The notes under the pieces: model-generated
Database searches by the model: none
What the model was told of the DNA's origin: nothing
Seen by the model: only the letters and a program-made list of their open reading frames with translations
Position numbers and translations under genes: made by a program
Source of the DNA: Hongsoonwoonella zoysiae
GTDB taxonomy: Bacteria; Pseudomonadota; Alphaproteobacteria; Rhizobiales; Stappiaceae
Assembly: GCF_013266695.1 (NCBI RefSeq)
Contig: NZ_JABRXF010000001.1
Span: 760,236-824,235 of the forward strand
DNA: 64,000 nucleotides
Direction: 5' to 3'
Part shown: positions 1-8,535 of the stretch, one piece after another
How positions within the stretch are numbered: position 1 is the first letter of the stretch
Layout of the letters: the number at the start of each line of letters is the position of its first letter

Positions 1-1065
1 CGGCTCACCCGCATATCCGCAGCGGCAAGGGTTCATCGCCGCCACAAGCTGGATGCGCGAGGGATAACTGACCCGGTGATTGGCACGCACGATCACCGTC
101 TCGCCCGTCTCGAGCGGCTGGCGGAGGCTGTCGAGTACCTGCGGCTGGAATTCGGGCAGTTCGTCGAGAAACAGAACCCCGTTGTGGGCAAGCGACACCT
201 CGCCGGGCCGCGCCCGAATGCCGCCGCCGACAAGCGCGGCCATGGACGCGGAATGATGCGGCGCGCGGTAAGGACGCCGGTCGCTAAGCCGTCCTTCGGC
301 AAGCTCGCCCGCGACGGAGGCGACCATCGAGACTTCAAGAAGTTCCTTGGGCGAAAGCGGCGGCAGGATGGAGGGAAGGCGCGACGCCAGCATCGACTTT
401 CCCGCGCCCGGAGGGCCGATCATCAGAAGGTTGTGGCCGCCCGCCGCCGCGATTTCCAACGCTCGCTTGGCCGTTTCCTGGCCGCGCACATCAGCCAGTT
501 CCGGAAGGTCCAGCGCCGCCCCGCCAAGCTTCGGCAGCGGGCGGGTGAGCACCTGCGTGCCCTTGAAATGATTGGCGATCTGGATGAGTGAGCGAGGGGC
601 GAGAACCTCCATCTCCGGGTCGGCCCAGGCAGCCTCCGGCCCACAATCAGCCGGGCAGATCAAACCCTTTTCGATGCCGTTCGCCCCGATCGCGGCAGGC
701 AGAACGCCGGCGACCGGCGATAATGTGCCGTCAAGCGCAAGCTCGCCAAGCACGACGAAACGCTCCAGCTCTTCCGCCGGAACAGCGCCCATCGCCGCCA
801 TCAGCGCGAGCGCGATCGGCAGGTCGTAATGGGAACCTTCCTTCGGCAGGTCGGCGGGCGCGAGATTGACGGTCACGCGTTTTGCGGGCAGGGCAAGCCC
901 CGAGGCATGCAGCGCGGAGCGCACCCGCTCCCGGCTTTCGCCAACCGCCTTGTCCGGCAGGCCGACAATCATGAAATTGACCTGGCCGGGACCAATCTGA
1001 ACCTGAACGTCGACCGGGACCGCCTCGATCCCCTGAAACGCGACCGTCGTGACCCGCGATACCAT
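1..1065 (-). CDS. comM: ComM/YifB-family Mg-chelatase-like AAA+ ATPase (3' end outside window)
   Basis: The frame starts at ATG 1065 and stays open to base 1, so the first 355 residues are present and the C-terminus is missing. The N-terminal part has the S5-like ChlI domain typical of YifB/ComM ([15 protein letters not shown] near residue 35). Walker A GPPGAGKS is at 217-224, the [10 protein letters not shown] stretch follows, and the conserved [11 protein letters not shown] is at the edge. ComM is a hexameric helicase that drives branch migration during natural transformation; that role is family knowledge, not shown here. It points away from gshB and both are on the minus strand, about 100 bp apart. 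Confidence 0.93.
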   Translation of the reverse strand, partial: MVSRVTTVAFQGIEAVPVDVQVQIGPGQVNFMIVGLPDKAVGESRERVRSALHASGLALPAKRVTVNLAPADLPKEGSHYDLPIALALMAAMGAVPAEELERFVVLGELALDGTLSPVAGVLPAAIGANGIEKGLICPADCGPEAAWADPEMEVLAPRSLIQIANHFKGTQVLTRPLPKLGGAALDLPELADVRGQETAKRALEIAAAGGHNLLMIGPPGAGKSMLASRLPSILPPLSPKELLEVSMVASVAGELAEGRLSDRRPYRAPHHSASMAALVGGGIRARPGEVSLAHNGVLFLDELPEFQPQVLDSLRQPLETGETVIVRANHRVSYPSRIQLVAAMNPCRCGYAGEP

Positions 1066-1168
1066 GCCTGCGTCCCGCCCCGGAAAAGTTGGGCAGGACG
1101 CTAATGCAACCTTCGCACGAAATCAAGAACGAAGAGAGAACAAATATTATCCGACTGGCGTCGCTACG

Positions 1169-2113
1169 TCAGGTTGAACATTTTTTCTCCACCACATCCC
1201 AGACCTTCGCCGCGATGTTCGGGCCACCGAGCTTTGCGACGGCGCGAATTCCGGTCGGCGCGGTGACGTTGATTTCGGTCAGATATCCGTCGATCACATC
1301 GATACCGACGAGGATGAGTCCGCGCTCACGCAAGGAAGGGCCGAGACGGGCGCAGATTTCCCTCTCGCGATCCGTCAGTTCTGCCTCGGTGGCGGCACCG
1401 CCGCGCACCATGTTGGAGCGAAGGTCGCCCTCCGCCGGAACGCGATTGACGGCGCCCGCGAATTCACCGTCGACCAGAAGGATACGCTTGTCGCCCTTCG
1501 ACACGTTCGGCAAAAACGCCTGGACGACCCACGGCTCGCGGAAGGTGACGGCGAAAAAGTCATAGAGCGAGCCGTAGTTGAGATCGTCCTCGGTCACGCG
1601 AAAAACCGCTGCCCCGCCGTGGCCGAACAGCGGCTTCATGACGATATCGCCGTGCTCCTTTCGAAACGCGTCAATCTCGTCGCGGTCGCGCGTGATCAGC
1701 GTCGGCGGCATGAGATCGGAAAATTCGGTCACGAAAAGCTTTTCCGGCGCGTTGCGCACGTGATCCGGATCGTTCACCACCAATGTGCCCGGATGGATCT
1801 TCTCAAGCATGTGGGTCGCCGCGACATAGGCCATGTCGAAGGGCGGGTCCTGGCGCATGAGGATGACATCCATATCCGCAAGGTCGGCGCGCCGGCGTTC
1901 TCCAAGCGTGAAATGATCGCCCTGGATGTCGCGGACCTCGACAGGTTCCACACTCGCCGTGACCGTGTTCCCGCGCATCGCCAGCCTGTCCGGCGTGTAG
2001 TGGTAGAGCTCGTGCCCGCGCGCCTGCGCTTCGAGCATGAGCGCGAAAGCGCTGTCGCCCGCGATTTTGATCGAGGAGATATGGTCCATCTGGACCGCAA
2101 CCTTGAGGGCCAT
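1169..2113 (-). CDS. gshB: Glutathione synthase
   Basis: This 314-residue ATP-grasp enzyme joins gamma-glutamylcysteine and glycine using ATP in the cytoplasm. The N-terminal substrate domain begins [23 protein letters not shown] (86-97), the glycine-rich loop [12 protein letters not shown] (160-171) and a metal-binding [10 protein letters not shown] near the C-terminus are all diagnostic, and the length is normal. A Shine-Dalgarno-like GGAG lies 7 bases before ATG 2113. The long gap upstream (2114-2602) has no gene on the minus strand and should carry the gshB promoter. Confidence 0.95.
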   Translation of the reverse strand: MALKVAVQMDHISSIKIAGDSAFALMLEAQARGHELYHYTPDRLAMRGNTVTASVEPVEVRDIQGDHFTLGERRRADLADMDVILMRQDPPFDMAYVAATHMLEKIHPGTLVVNDPDHVRNAPEKLFVTEFSDLMPPTLITRDRDEIDAFRKEHGDIVMKPLFGHGGAAVFRVTEDDLNYGSLYDFFAVTFREPWVVQAFLPNVSKGDKRILLVDGEFAGAVNRVPAEGDLRSNMVRGGAATEAELTDREREICARLGPSLRERGLILVGIDVIDGYLTEINVTAPTGIRAVAKLGGPNIAAKVWDVVEKKCST

Positions 2114-2339
2114 TTGCTACTCCGGAAAAGCCTGACGGGCCGCAGGCGCAAGAGATCCATGCCTTCAGCACCCTGTTGTCGGCAATGATATGAAAGGCGG
2201 GAGCGGCTTTGTCCAGCCGCGAGGCTTCGCTTCCCGTTCAGGGCTTGCGGCCAGCCGTACCATCACAAAGCACGCTGCGCGGGTTTCCGGAAAGCGTTGC
2301 ACGCCGTCCCAATAAGGTTGCACGAACGCCGCAAATGCC

Positions 2340-2599
2340 TTGCCAAGGATTGTCTAGGCGGACGATTGGCGCCTAGATCGGTTCCAGGGCCAGCGCGGCA
2401 ACAAGGTGACACGGACGGCCAGCCTGGATTTTCGCTATCCGCTTGAAAGATGGCGGATTCCTCCCCCATGGGATCCTTTGGGGTGCCGCTTTCGCGTCGT
2501 TCATGGGCGAAAGCGGCATGTGCGGATCCCTACCCGAACGCGTCTTGCAAAAGACGACGCCTTGACGGGTGCTGCAGGCTGCCTGTGGCACCCTTTTTT
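2340..2599 (+). ncRNA. Candidate structured small RNA ending in a rho-independent terminator
   Basis: The 489-base gap between gshB and yraN has no credible protein gene but is rich in + strand structure. There is a perfect 8-bp hairpin at 2353-2377 (TCTAGGCG/CGCCTAGA). A two-part hairpin at 2470-2530 has outer GGGATCC/GGATCCC and an 11-bp perfect inner stem GCCGCTTTCGC/GCGAAAGCGGC. A short stem lies at 2541-2556 (CGTCTT/AAGACG), then a terminator with six Ts at 2567-2599. Both flanking genes are on the minus strand, so the terminator needs a + strand transcript of its own. The 5' end is unknown and 2340 is only the start of visible structure. I could not assign it to a named family. Confidence 0.45.
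2567..2599 (+). terminator. Rho-independent terminator on the + strand
   Basis: GGGTGC (2567-2572) pairs with GCACCC (2588-2593). The arms enclose an inner CAGG/CCTG stem, and T6 follows at 2594-2599. The minus-strand side has no T run, so it does not serve yraN. Confidence 0.75.
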
Positions 2600-2602
2600 C
2601 CA

Positions 2603-2989
2603 TTATCGACCTTCGAACACGTTTTGCACGTGGGAGAGGCGGAAGCCCCTGCCTGCGAGAACGGCGTCGAAGCGCAGCGTATAGGCGCTCGACCACGGGT
2701 TTTCGGCTTGCCAGATGCGCGCGGCGGACGCGATGCGCCGTTGCGCCGCCGGCGTTATGGCGAGAAGTGCCGCTTCCCGGCTGGCGCGCGCCTTCACCTC
2801 GACGAATGCGACCGTATCTCCCTTGAGCGCGACGATATCGATCTCACCGGTCGCCGCCTTGTAGCGCCTTGCAAGAATGCGCCATCCCTTCAGCCGCAGG
2901 AAAAAGGCCGCGCGACCTTCCGCCGACAGGCCGAGACGATAGGCTTTCCGCCTGTCCGACCGGTTTCTGCCCTGATTGCGCCCGCGCAC
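2603..2989 (-). CDS. YraN family (UPF0102) endonuclease-like protein
   Basis: This 128-residue protein has the Holliday-junction resolvase-like PD-(D/E)XK core of the YraN family: GEIDIVA (48-54) and FVEVKAR (62-68). The candidate metal ligands are E49, D51, E64 and K66. The N-terminus is very basic. The biochemical role of the family is poorly known. It follows rsmI and a small membrane protein on the same strand, the usual place for yraN in Hyphomicrobiales, so it is probably cotranscribed with them. Confidence 0.9.
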   Translation of the reverse strand: MRGRNQGRNRSDRRKAYRLGLSAEGRAAFFLRLKGWRILARRYKAATGEIDIVALKGDTVAFVEVKARASREAALLAITPAAQRRIASAARIWQAENPWSSAYTLRFDAVLAGRGFRLSHVQNVFEGR

Positions 2990-3005
2990 GGTTCTTTCAG
3001 GCCAT

Positions 3006-3182
3006 TCAGCCGGCCGACGGCTGGATGAGCGCCGTCAGCGTGATGAGCAGCACCATGGCGACAAGGCCGAAAACCGCCAGCTTCCAGGCGTCGCGGCGAT
3101 AACGCAGGCCCGGCCAGCCAAGCGGCTTGATGACCTGGATCACCACGAGAATGGCGATGAACACCATCAGAAGTTTCGTCAA
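3006..3182 (-). CDS. Small two-TM membrane protein (58 aa)
   Basis: This short frame lies between rsmI and yraN. Its TTG start (3182-3180) overlaps the rsmI stop as TTGA, which implies translational coupling. An ATG 15 bases further in (3167) would give 53 residues. The product has two hydrophobic segments, LLMVFIAILVVIQVI and LAVFGLVAMVLLITLTALI, joined by a basic loop containing YRRDAWK. I do not recognise the family. Coding is inferred from the coupled start, the clean membrane pattern and the tight fit between two genes. Confidence 0.7.
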   Translation of the reverse strand: MTKLLMVFIAILVVIQVIKPLGWPGLRYRRDAWKLAVFGLVAMVLLITLTALIQPSAG

Positions 3183-4105
3183 GACGTCTCCTCCCCGCCC
3201 TTGAGCGCAAGGGTTTTCGCATAAAGCGATTTTCTGTCGAGCCCGGTCATTTCCGCCACATGCTTGGCGGCGGCTGCTGGCTTCATGGTTCTCAAAGCCT
3301 CCGCAAGCAATTGATCGGCGTTGCTTGCGTCCGGCTTTTCTTCCCCCGGCGGACCGACCACAATCACGATCTCGCCCTTGACCGACCGGCCGGCGAAACG
3401 TTCCGCCAGGTCCTCAAGGCTTCCCCGCTCGAATGTCTCGAACCGCTTGGTAAGTTCGCGCGCGACGGCCGCCTCGCGCTCATGCCCCAGCGCTTCCACC
3501 ATGGCGGCGAGCGCATCGGACAGCCGATGCGGACTTTCGAAGAAAACGAGTGTAGCAGGCATATTGCGCAATTCGCCAAGGCGCTTCTTTCGCTGGCCGG
3601 CCTTTTGCGGAAGAAACCCGGCGAAACAAACGGTATCGGACGGCAGACCCGCGCCGACGAGCGCCGCAAGCAGGCTGCTTGCGCCCGGAATGGGCACCAC
3701 GCGATGGCCCGCCTCGAGGACATCGCGCACGAGCCGGTAGCCCGGATCTGAGACGAGCGGCGTACCTGCATCGCTAACCAGGGCCACGGCCTTGCCGTCC
3801 TCAAGCGCCTTCAGGATTTTCGGGCGCTGCTTCTGCGCGTTGTGCTCGTGATAGGCAAGCATCGGCGTTTTCAGCGCGAAACGCTGTAGAAGCGTCGCCG
3901 TCACGCGCGTGTCCTCGCAGGCGATGAGGCCCGCCCCGGCAAGCGTTTCCAGCCCGCGCAACGTCATGTCGCCCAGATTGCCTATCGGCGTCGCGACGAT
4001 GTAGAGCGCCGGCTCCAGCCGGGGCGCATCGAATGCATGGGCGCCGATTAAGAAGCGGCGCACGCCTGCCGTCTGGCCTTCCATCGGGCCGGGTTCGCCG
4101 GTCAT
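3179..4105 (-). CDS. rsmI: 16S rRNA 2'-O-ribose C1402 methyltransferase RsmI
   Basis: This SAM-dependent tetrapyrrole-methylase-fold enzyme methylates C1402 in the ribosomal decoding centre. Hallmarks are VATPIGNLGD (37-46), SDAGTPLVSDPG (111-122) and PIPGASS (138-144). I chose ATG 4105 because GGGAGA precedes it at good spacing; an upstream start at 4180 would run into the divergent promoter region. The resulting 308 residues are slightly longer than the E. coli enzyme. It heads a minus-strand run with the small membrane protein and yraN. Confidence 0.94.
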   Translation of the reverse strand: MTGEPGPMEGQTAGVRRFLIGAHAFDAPRLEPALYIVATPIGNLGDMTLRGLETLAGAGLIACEDTRVTATLLQRFALKTPMLAYHEHNAQKQRPKILKALEDGKAVALVSDAGTPLVSDPGYRLVRDVLEAGHRVVPIPGASSLLAALVGAGLPSDTVCFAGFLPQKAGQRKKRLGELRNMPATLVFFESPHRLSDALAAMVEALGHEREAAVARELTKRFETFERGSLEDLAERFAGRSVKGEIVIVVGPPGEEKPDASNADQLLAEALRTMKPAAAAKHVAEMTGLDRKSLYAKTLALKGGEETS

Positions 4106-4191
4106 CGATCTCTCCCTGCAACGCGATATGGTTTCGCAATCCTCCGCGATGCTGTAAACCGTCTGCGAAACCACCGTCAAATCCTGCGCTT

Positions 4192-4220
4192 TTGACAGGA
4201 CTCAACGGAGCCGCCAAGAT
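4192..4220 (+). promoter_or_regulatory. Possible sigma70 promoter of the lppC-coaBC operon
   Basis: TTGACA at 4192-4197 and a weak CAAGAT at 4215-4220 are 17 bases apart. Transcription starting near 4227 would leave a leader of about 54 nt before the TTG start at 4281. The -10 match is only partial. Confidence 0.35.
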
Positions 4221-4280
4221 TTGATCGAGAAATGTGATGCGCCGAACGCGACCCGGCGCATGGGGTTCAGGAGGTCGGCC

Positions 4281-5495
4281 TTGCACCGTCTTGTAAGCCT
4301 TGCCAGGCGCGGTTCACGCACCGCGCTTACCATTGCAGCACTATCCGTTGCCGCCCTTGCAGCCGGCTGCTCCGGCTCATCTCTCGGCAATTTCCCCGGT
4401 TATCCGAGCGATCCGAACGCGGATACCCCACCGGCTGCGGGTGATGTGATCGGCGCGGGAACCGTCCGCGTCGGCCTGCTGCTTCCGCTTTCGGGCGGCG
4501 GCAACCAGACCTCGATCGGCCAGGTGTTCCGAAATTCAGCCGAACTGGCGCTTTCGGATTTCCAAGGCGCGGATATCCAGCTTATCGTCAAGGACACCGG
4601 CGGCACAGCCGAAGGTGGACGCGCCGCCGCGCAGGAGGCGATAGCGCAGGGCGCCGAACTTCTTCTGGGGCCGGTTTTCGCTCCCGCCGTCGGCGGCGCC
4701 GGCTCCGTGGCGCGCTCGTCGGGTGTGCCGGTCGTCGCATTCTCAACCGACACCGCCGTCGCCTCGCGCGGGGTCTACCTCCTGAGCTTCCTGCCAGAAA
4801 GCGACGTTCGCCGCGTCGTCTCCTTCGCCGGCTCGCAGGGAAAACGCTCCTTTGCCGCACTCCTGCCGGACGATGCCTATGGCTCCATCGCCGAGGCCGT
4901 TTTCCGCCAGGAAGTGGGCCGCATCGGCGGGCGCATCGTTTCCATCCAGCGCTACAGCCTGAGCGGCGGCAACACCGACGATCTTCGAGCGAAGGCGGAG
5001 GCGATCGCGGCAAGTTCCGGCTCCATCGACACACTGTTCGTTCCCGCCGGCGGCGGCGTTCCCGGGTTCGTCGCGCAAGTGCTTCAGGCAGGCGGCAACT
5101 TCGGCACGATCAAGATGATCGGCAGCGGGCAATGGGATTCGGCGGAAGTACAAAATACGGGCCTTCTGATCGGCGCCTGGTATCCGGGGCCGGACAATTC
5201 CGGCTTCCAGTCGTTCGCCCAGCGCTACCAGGCCCAGTTCGGCAACCGTCCGCCCCGCAATGCGACGCTTGCCTATGACGCGACGATCCTTGCCGCCGGC
5301 CTCGTGAGATCCGCGGGCGCCGAGCGCTTCAGCAGCAGGGTGATGGCCAACGGCGACGGCTTCCTCGGCATCGACGGGGTCTTCCGCTTCCGCTCCACGG
5401 GGTTGAACGAGCGTGGGCTTGCCGTCTACGAGGTGACGGGCTCCGGCGCAAGGGTAATAGACCCCGCGCCGCGCTCCTTCGGGCCGGGCACCTGA
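4281..5495 (+). CDS. LppC-like penicillin-binding protein activator lipoprotein
   Basis: This is a periplasmic-binding-fold lipoprotein of the LppC/LpoA type (404 residues), expected to be anchored in the envelope and linked to peptidoglycan synthesis. AGGAGG at 4269-4274 lies six bases before an in-frame TTG at 4281, so I start there and not at TTG 4221 or ATG 4260. The start gives a short basic n-region, a hydrophobic core and a lipobox LAAGC with Cys30. The rest reads as a Leu/Ile/Val-binding-type fold (RVGLLLPLSGGG, then VPVVAFSTDTAVAS). It diverges from rsmI and its stop overlaps coaBC. Confidence 0.88.
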   Translation: MHRLVSLARRGSRTALTIAALSVAALAAGCSGSSLGNFPGYPSDPNADTPPAAGDVIGAGTVRVGLLLPLSGGGNQTSIGQVFRNSAELALSDFQGADIQLIVKDTGGTAEGGRAAAQEAIAQGAELLLGPVFAPAVGGAGSVARSSGVPVVAFSTDTAVASRGVYLLSFLPESDVRRVVSFAGSQGKRSFAALLPDDAYGSIAEAVFRQEVGRIGGRIVSIQRYSLSGGNTDDLRAKAEAIAASSGSIDTLFVPAGGGVPGFVAQVLQAGGNFGTIKMIGSGQWDSAEVQNTGLLIGAWYPGPDNSGFQSFAQRYQAQFGNRPPRNATLAYDATILAAGLVRSAGAERFSSRVMANGDGFLGIDGVFRFRSTGLNERGLAVYEVTGSGARVIDPAPRSFGPGT

Positions 5496-6706
5496 TGCTT
5501 GACGGCAAACGGATCCTCCTCGTCATCGGCGGCGGGATCGCCGCCTACAAGACGCTGGACCTGATCCGCCGCCTGCGCGAGCGCGGCGCATCCGTGCGCG
5601 CGCTGATGACCTCGGCCGCGCAGGAATTCATCACACCGCTTTCCGTCGGCGCGCTGACCGCTGACAGGGTCTTCACCGACCTTTTCGACCGCGAGGACGA
5701 GCACGACGTCGGCCATATAAGGCTTTCGCGCGAGGCGGACCTGATCGTAGTGGCGCCGGCGACCGCCGACCTGCTTGCCAAAATGGCGCATGGGCTGGCG
5801 AACGACCTCGCTTCCACCGCGCTGATGGCGACAGACAAGCCCGTGCTCGTGGCACCCGCCATGAACCCGGCCATGTGGTCGCATCCGGCCACTTCACGCA
5901 ATGTCGCGCAGTTGAAAGCCGACGGAACATCCTTCATCGGCCCGAACTCGGGGGAAATGGCCGAAAGCGGTGAGGCCGGCGTGGGCCGTATGGCGGAGCC
6001 GCTGGAGATCGTGGCGGCGATCGAGGCGCATTTCGCGGCGCAATCGGGCCCGCTTTCGGGACGCTCGATCGTCATCACCTCCGGGCCAACCCATGAGCCT
6101 ATCGATCCGGTGCGCTACATCGCCAACCGCTCGTCCGGCAAGCAGGGCCATGCAATAGCCGAGGCGGCGGCGAGAGCCGGGGCCGATGTCACCCTCGTTT
6201 CCGGCCCGGTTACGATTCCCGATCCGAAAGACGTGAAGGTCGTCCGCGTGGAAACCGCACGCGAAATGCTGGAAGCGGTGAACGCAGCCCTTCCCGCCGA
6301 TGTCGCGATCATGGCCGCCGCCGTCGCCGACTGGCGCGCGGAGGGCGCCTCCGGCCAGAAGATCAAGAAAGACGGTAGCGGAAAGCCGCCGGCGCTGAAG
6401 CTTACCGAAAACCCGGACATTCTGGCGACGATAGGCAATGGCGCGTCCGGCCGGCCCAGGCTCGTCATCGGCTTTGCGGCGGAAACGGGGAACCTGATCG
6501 AAAACGCCCGCGCGAAGCTTGAGCGAAAGGGCGCCGACATGATCGTTGCCAATGACGTCTCGCCGGAGACGGGCGTCATGGGCGGCGACGCCAACACCGT
6601 ACGGCTGGTTACGAAGGACGGCGTCGAGGAATGGCCGACGCTGTCGAAGCGAGAGGTGGCCGAGAGGCTTGTCACCCTGATCGCGGATTGTCTGAAGGAA
6701 GCCTGA
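5495..6706 (+). CDS. coaBC: Bifunctional phosphopantothenoylcysteine decarboxylase/phosphopantothenate-cysteine ligase
   Basis: The 403-residue fusion performs two consecutive steps of coenzyme A synthesis. The FMN-dependent CoaC half has GGGIAAYK (12-19), the catalytic His74 in GHIRLS and PAMNPAMW (121-128). The CoaB half follows with SGPTHEPIDPVRYI and NRSSGKQG (211-218). The start overlaps the previous stop as TGATG. The loop that carries the active-site Cys in E. coli Dfp reads GEMAESGEAGVGRM here and has no Cys. A strong terminator follows directly. Confidence 0.95.
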   Translation: MLDGKRILLVIGGGIAAYKTLDLIRRLRERGASVRALMTSAAQEFITPLSVGALTADRVFTDLFDREDEHDVGHIRLSREADLIVVAPATADLLAKMAHGLANDLASTALMATDKPVLVAPAMNPAMWSHPATSRNVAQLKADGTSFIGPNSGEMAESGEAGVGRMAEPLEIVAAIEAHFAAQSGPLSGRSIVITSGPTHEPIDPVRYIANRSSGKQGHAIAEAAARAGADVTLVSGPVTIPDPKDVKVVRVETAREMLEAVNAALPADVAIMAAAVADWRAEGASGQKIKKDGSGKPPALKLTENPDILATIGNGASGRPRLVIGFAAETGNLIENARAKLERKGADMIVANDVSPETGVMGGDANTVRLVTKDGVEEWPTLSKREVAERLVTLIADCLKEA

Positions 6707-6735
6707 GGCCGCGACCACTGCCGCGGCCTCTTTTT
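6706..6735 (+). terminator. Rho-independent terminator after coaBC
   Basis: AGGCCGCG (6706-6713) pairs with CGCGGCCT (6722-6729), followed by TTTTT at 6731-6735. It begins on the last base of the coaBC stop codon. Confidence 0.85.
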
Positions 6736-6748
6736 CAAGAAAACCCGG

Positions 6749-7330
6749 TCAGAACCCAACGTTGATCAACTGGACGCGCCGGTTGATTTCGCTATCCGGG
6801 TTTTGCGGATCGCGAAGGTCCTCTTCGCCAAGACCGACCGCCTCAAGCTGGCCCTCCGGCACGCGAAAGGTTGTCACAAGCGCTTCGCGAATGGCGTTCG
6901 CGCGGCGTTGCGAAAGCTCGAGGTTATATTCGCGCTTTCCCTTCGCGTCCGTATGTCCGACGACGAAGAACGTCTGGCCCCAGAGATACGGCGTATGGAG
7001 AGCATCGGCGATCAGGCCGATCGTCTCGTAGGATTCGGGCCGAATCCGATCGGAATCGAAGTCGAAAGTGATCTCGACGTTGAATTGGCGCAGTTTCGCA
7101 AGCTGCTCCGACAACGGCAGCGCCGTGGTGGCGTTGTCGCCGGGATGCTGCTTGATGTTCTGCAGGGCCTGCGCGCGAAGGTCGTCGGCATTTACCTTTA
7201 CCTGTACTTCGGCATCGCGCAGGCTGTTGATGATTTCATTGCGGGAAAGCTTCGTCTGACCGTGCGCGACGGTTTGCAGGACGAGCGGAAGCGCAAGGGC
7301 GCCAACGGCCAGAAAGGCGATTTTCTTCAT
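6749..7330 (-). CDS. OmpA-like domain outer-membrane/peptidoglycan-binding protein
   Basis: The product is a 193-residue exported protein. ATG 7330 gives MKKIAFLAVGALALPLVLQT and cleavage near AHGQ. The C-terminal OmpA/MotB peptidoglycan-binding domain has ITFDFDSDRI (87-96), GHTDAKG (125-131), LSQRRA (139-144) and NRRVQL (183-188). The N-terminal part (25-85) is short and not a beta-barrel, so it probably tethers the envelope from the periplasm. It lies 41 bp after a Cys-rich secreted protein on the same strand. This pair separates coaBC from dut. Confidence 0.87.
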   Translation of the reverse strand: MKKIAFLAVGALALPLVLQTVAHGQTKLSRNEIINSLRDAEVQVKVNADDLRAQALQNIKQHPGDNATTALPLSEQLAKLRQFNVEITFDFDSDRIRPESYETIGLIADALHTPYLWGQTFFVVGHTDAKGKREYNLELSQRRANAIREALVTTFRVPEGQLEAVGLGEEDLRDPQNPDSEINRRVQLINVGF

Positions 7331-7371
7331 CGGTGCATGCTCCGTGAAAACGGTCTGGATTGGAGATTTTC

Positions 7372-7800
7372 TCAGCGGTATCCGGCGTCCGTGATCGCTT
7401 GATTGCATTTATCGCCGACCGAAGGTTCGGCTTTCAGCAGGCAGTTGAGCACATGCCCCTTGCCCGGCTTCACGAGCTTGCAGAGTTGCTGGATATCCCG
7501 ATCGCATACCTTGGTGACGGCTTCCTGGGCGGCAAAGCGCTTCTGCAACATGATGTAAACACCCGCATAATCCGCCTTGCACTGGTCCGAGACTTTCGCC
7601 TCGTTCTTTTGCAGGCATTGCTGGATGCGGTTGTTGCCGAGATTGACGTTCTTGCAATATTTCTCGATGTCGGCGCCGCAACTGGCATGCAGGATCTTGA
7701 TCGCATCGGCAAATCCGATGGTTTGCGCGAATGCGGCGTTCCCGCCTCCCCATACACCGAACATCGACGCCATGGCCAGAAACACAAAAATCTTGCTCAT
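7372..7800 (-). CDS. Secreted cysteine-rich repeat protein
   Basis: This is a 142-residue exported protein with a signal peptide ending near AAFAQ (residue 26). Eight cysteines form two repeats with identical spacing: C41, C49, C62, C74 and C99, C107, C120, C132, that is C-x7-C-x12-C-x11-C twice. The pattern matches the short Cys-rich repeat family also found in eukaryotic Golgi protein GLG1; its function in bacteria is unknown. All Cys are probably disulfide-bonded in the periplasm. A GAAGGA motif precedes the ATG and an AT-rich promoter region lies upstream (about 7830-7905). It is probably cotranscribed with the OmpA-domain gene. Confidence 0.85.
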   Translation of the reverse strand: MSKIFVFLAMASMFGVWGGGNAAFAQTIGFADAIKILHASCGADIEKYCKNVNLGNNRIQQCLQKNEAKVSDQCKADYAGVYIMLQKRFAAQEAVTKVCDRDIQQLCKLVKPGKGHVLNCLLKAEPSVGDKCNQAITDAGYR

Positions 7801-7952
7801 CCAAAAGATCCTTCATCACCGATTTCGCGCGCCAAAAACATTTATTAAACATCAATTGTATTATGGAAAGTCATTATTTTCCTCTACGTCATTTTAAATA
7901 CCGCTTCGGAAAACCTCACCCCGGCAACGGCATCTCCTCCTCTCCGGCGATA

Positions 7953-7969
7953 CCCCCTTGCAAAGGGGG
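7953..7969. repeat. Short perfect GC-rich hairpin in the intergenic region before dut
   Basis: CCCCCTT and AAGGGGG surround a GCA loop. There is no T run, so it is not a typical terminator. The gap 7801-8025 is otherwise AT-rich near the Cys-rich gene and must hold two divergent promoters. Confidence 0.5.
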
Positions 7970-8025
7970 GCCCGGAATGCGACCTCATTGGCTCATTCGT
8001 TCTCCGGATACGGTGCCGCAATCGC

Positions 8026-8475
8026 ATGACAACCCCTGTAAAAATCCGCCGCCTGCCACACGGGGCCAGCCTGCCGCTTCCTTCCTACCAGAGCGCCGAC
8101 GCGGCCGGCCTGGACCTTTATGCCGCCGTCGATGCGGCGCTGATGCTGCAGCCGGGCGAGCGGGCGCTGGTGCCGACCGGTATCGCCATCGCCCTGCCAC
8201 CGCGCACGGAGGCGCAGGTGCGCCCGCGGTCCGGCCTTGCGGCGAGAAACGGCGTCACGGTGCTGAACACGCCGGGCACGGTGGATGCCGACTATCGCGG
8301 CGAGATCAAGGTGATCCTCATCAACCTGGGGCAGGAGCCCTTCGAGATCGAAAGGGGCGCGCGCATCGCGCAAATGGTGATCGCGCCCGTGGTCCGTGCC
8401 GATCTTCACGAAGTGGACGATCTGGAGGCTACGGAACGTGGCGCCGGCGGCTTTGGCTCGACCGGGACCAGATAG
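8026..8475 (+). CDS. dut: dUTP diphosphatase
   Basis: Trimeric dUTPase hydrolyses dUTP to dUMP, keeping uracil out of DNA and feeding dTMP synthesis. All five motifs are visible in 149 residues: AGLDLYA (27-33), PRSGLA (67-72), [10 protein letters not shown] (84-93), GARIAQM (111-117) and the C-terminal [10 protein letters not shown] (138-147). It usually sits close to coaBC in this group. Here the OmpA/Cys-rich pair lies between them. Confidence 0.96.
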   Translation: MTTPVKIRRLPHGASLPLPSYQSADAAGLDLYAAVDAALMLQPGERALVPTGIAIALPPRTEAQVRPRSGLAARNGVTVLNTPGTVDADYRGEIKVILINLGQEPFEIERGARIAQMVIAPVVRADLHEVDDLEATERGAGGFGSTGTR

Positions 8476-8535
8476 AACATTCCTTCAAGTTTTCGGCCAA
8501 TAACCATCCCGACGATAATTTTGGAGAAGCGATCC

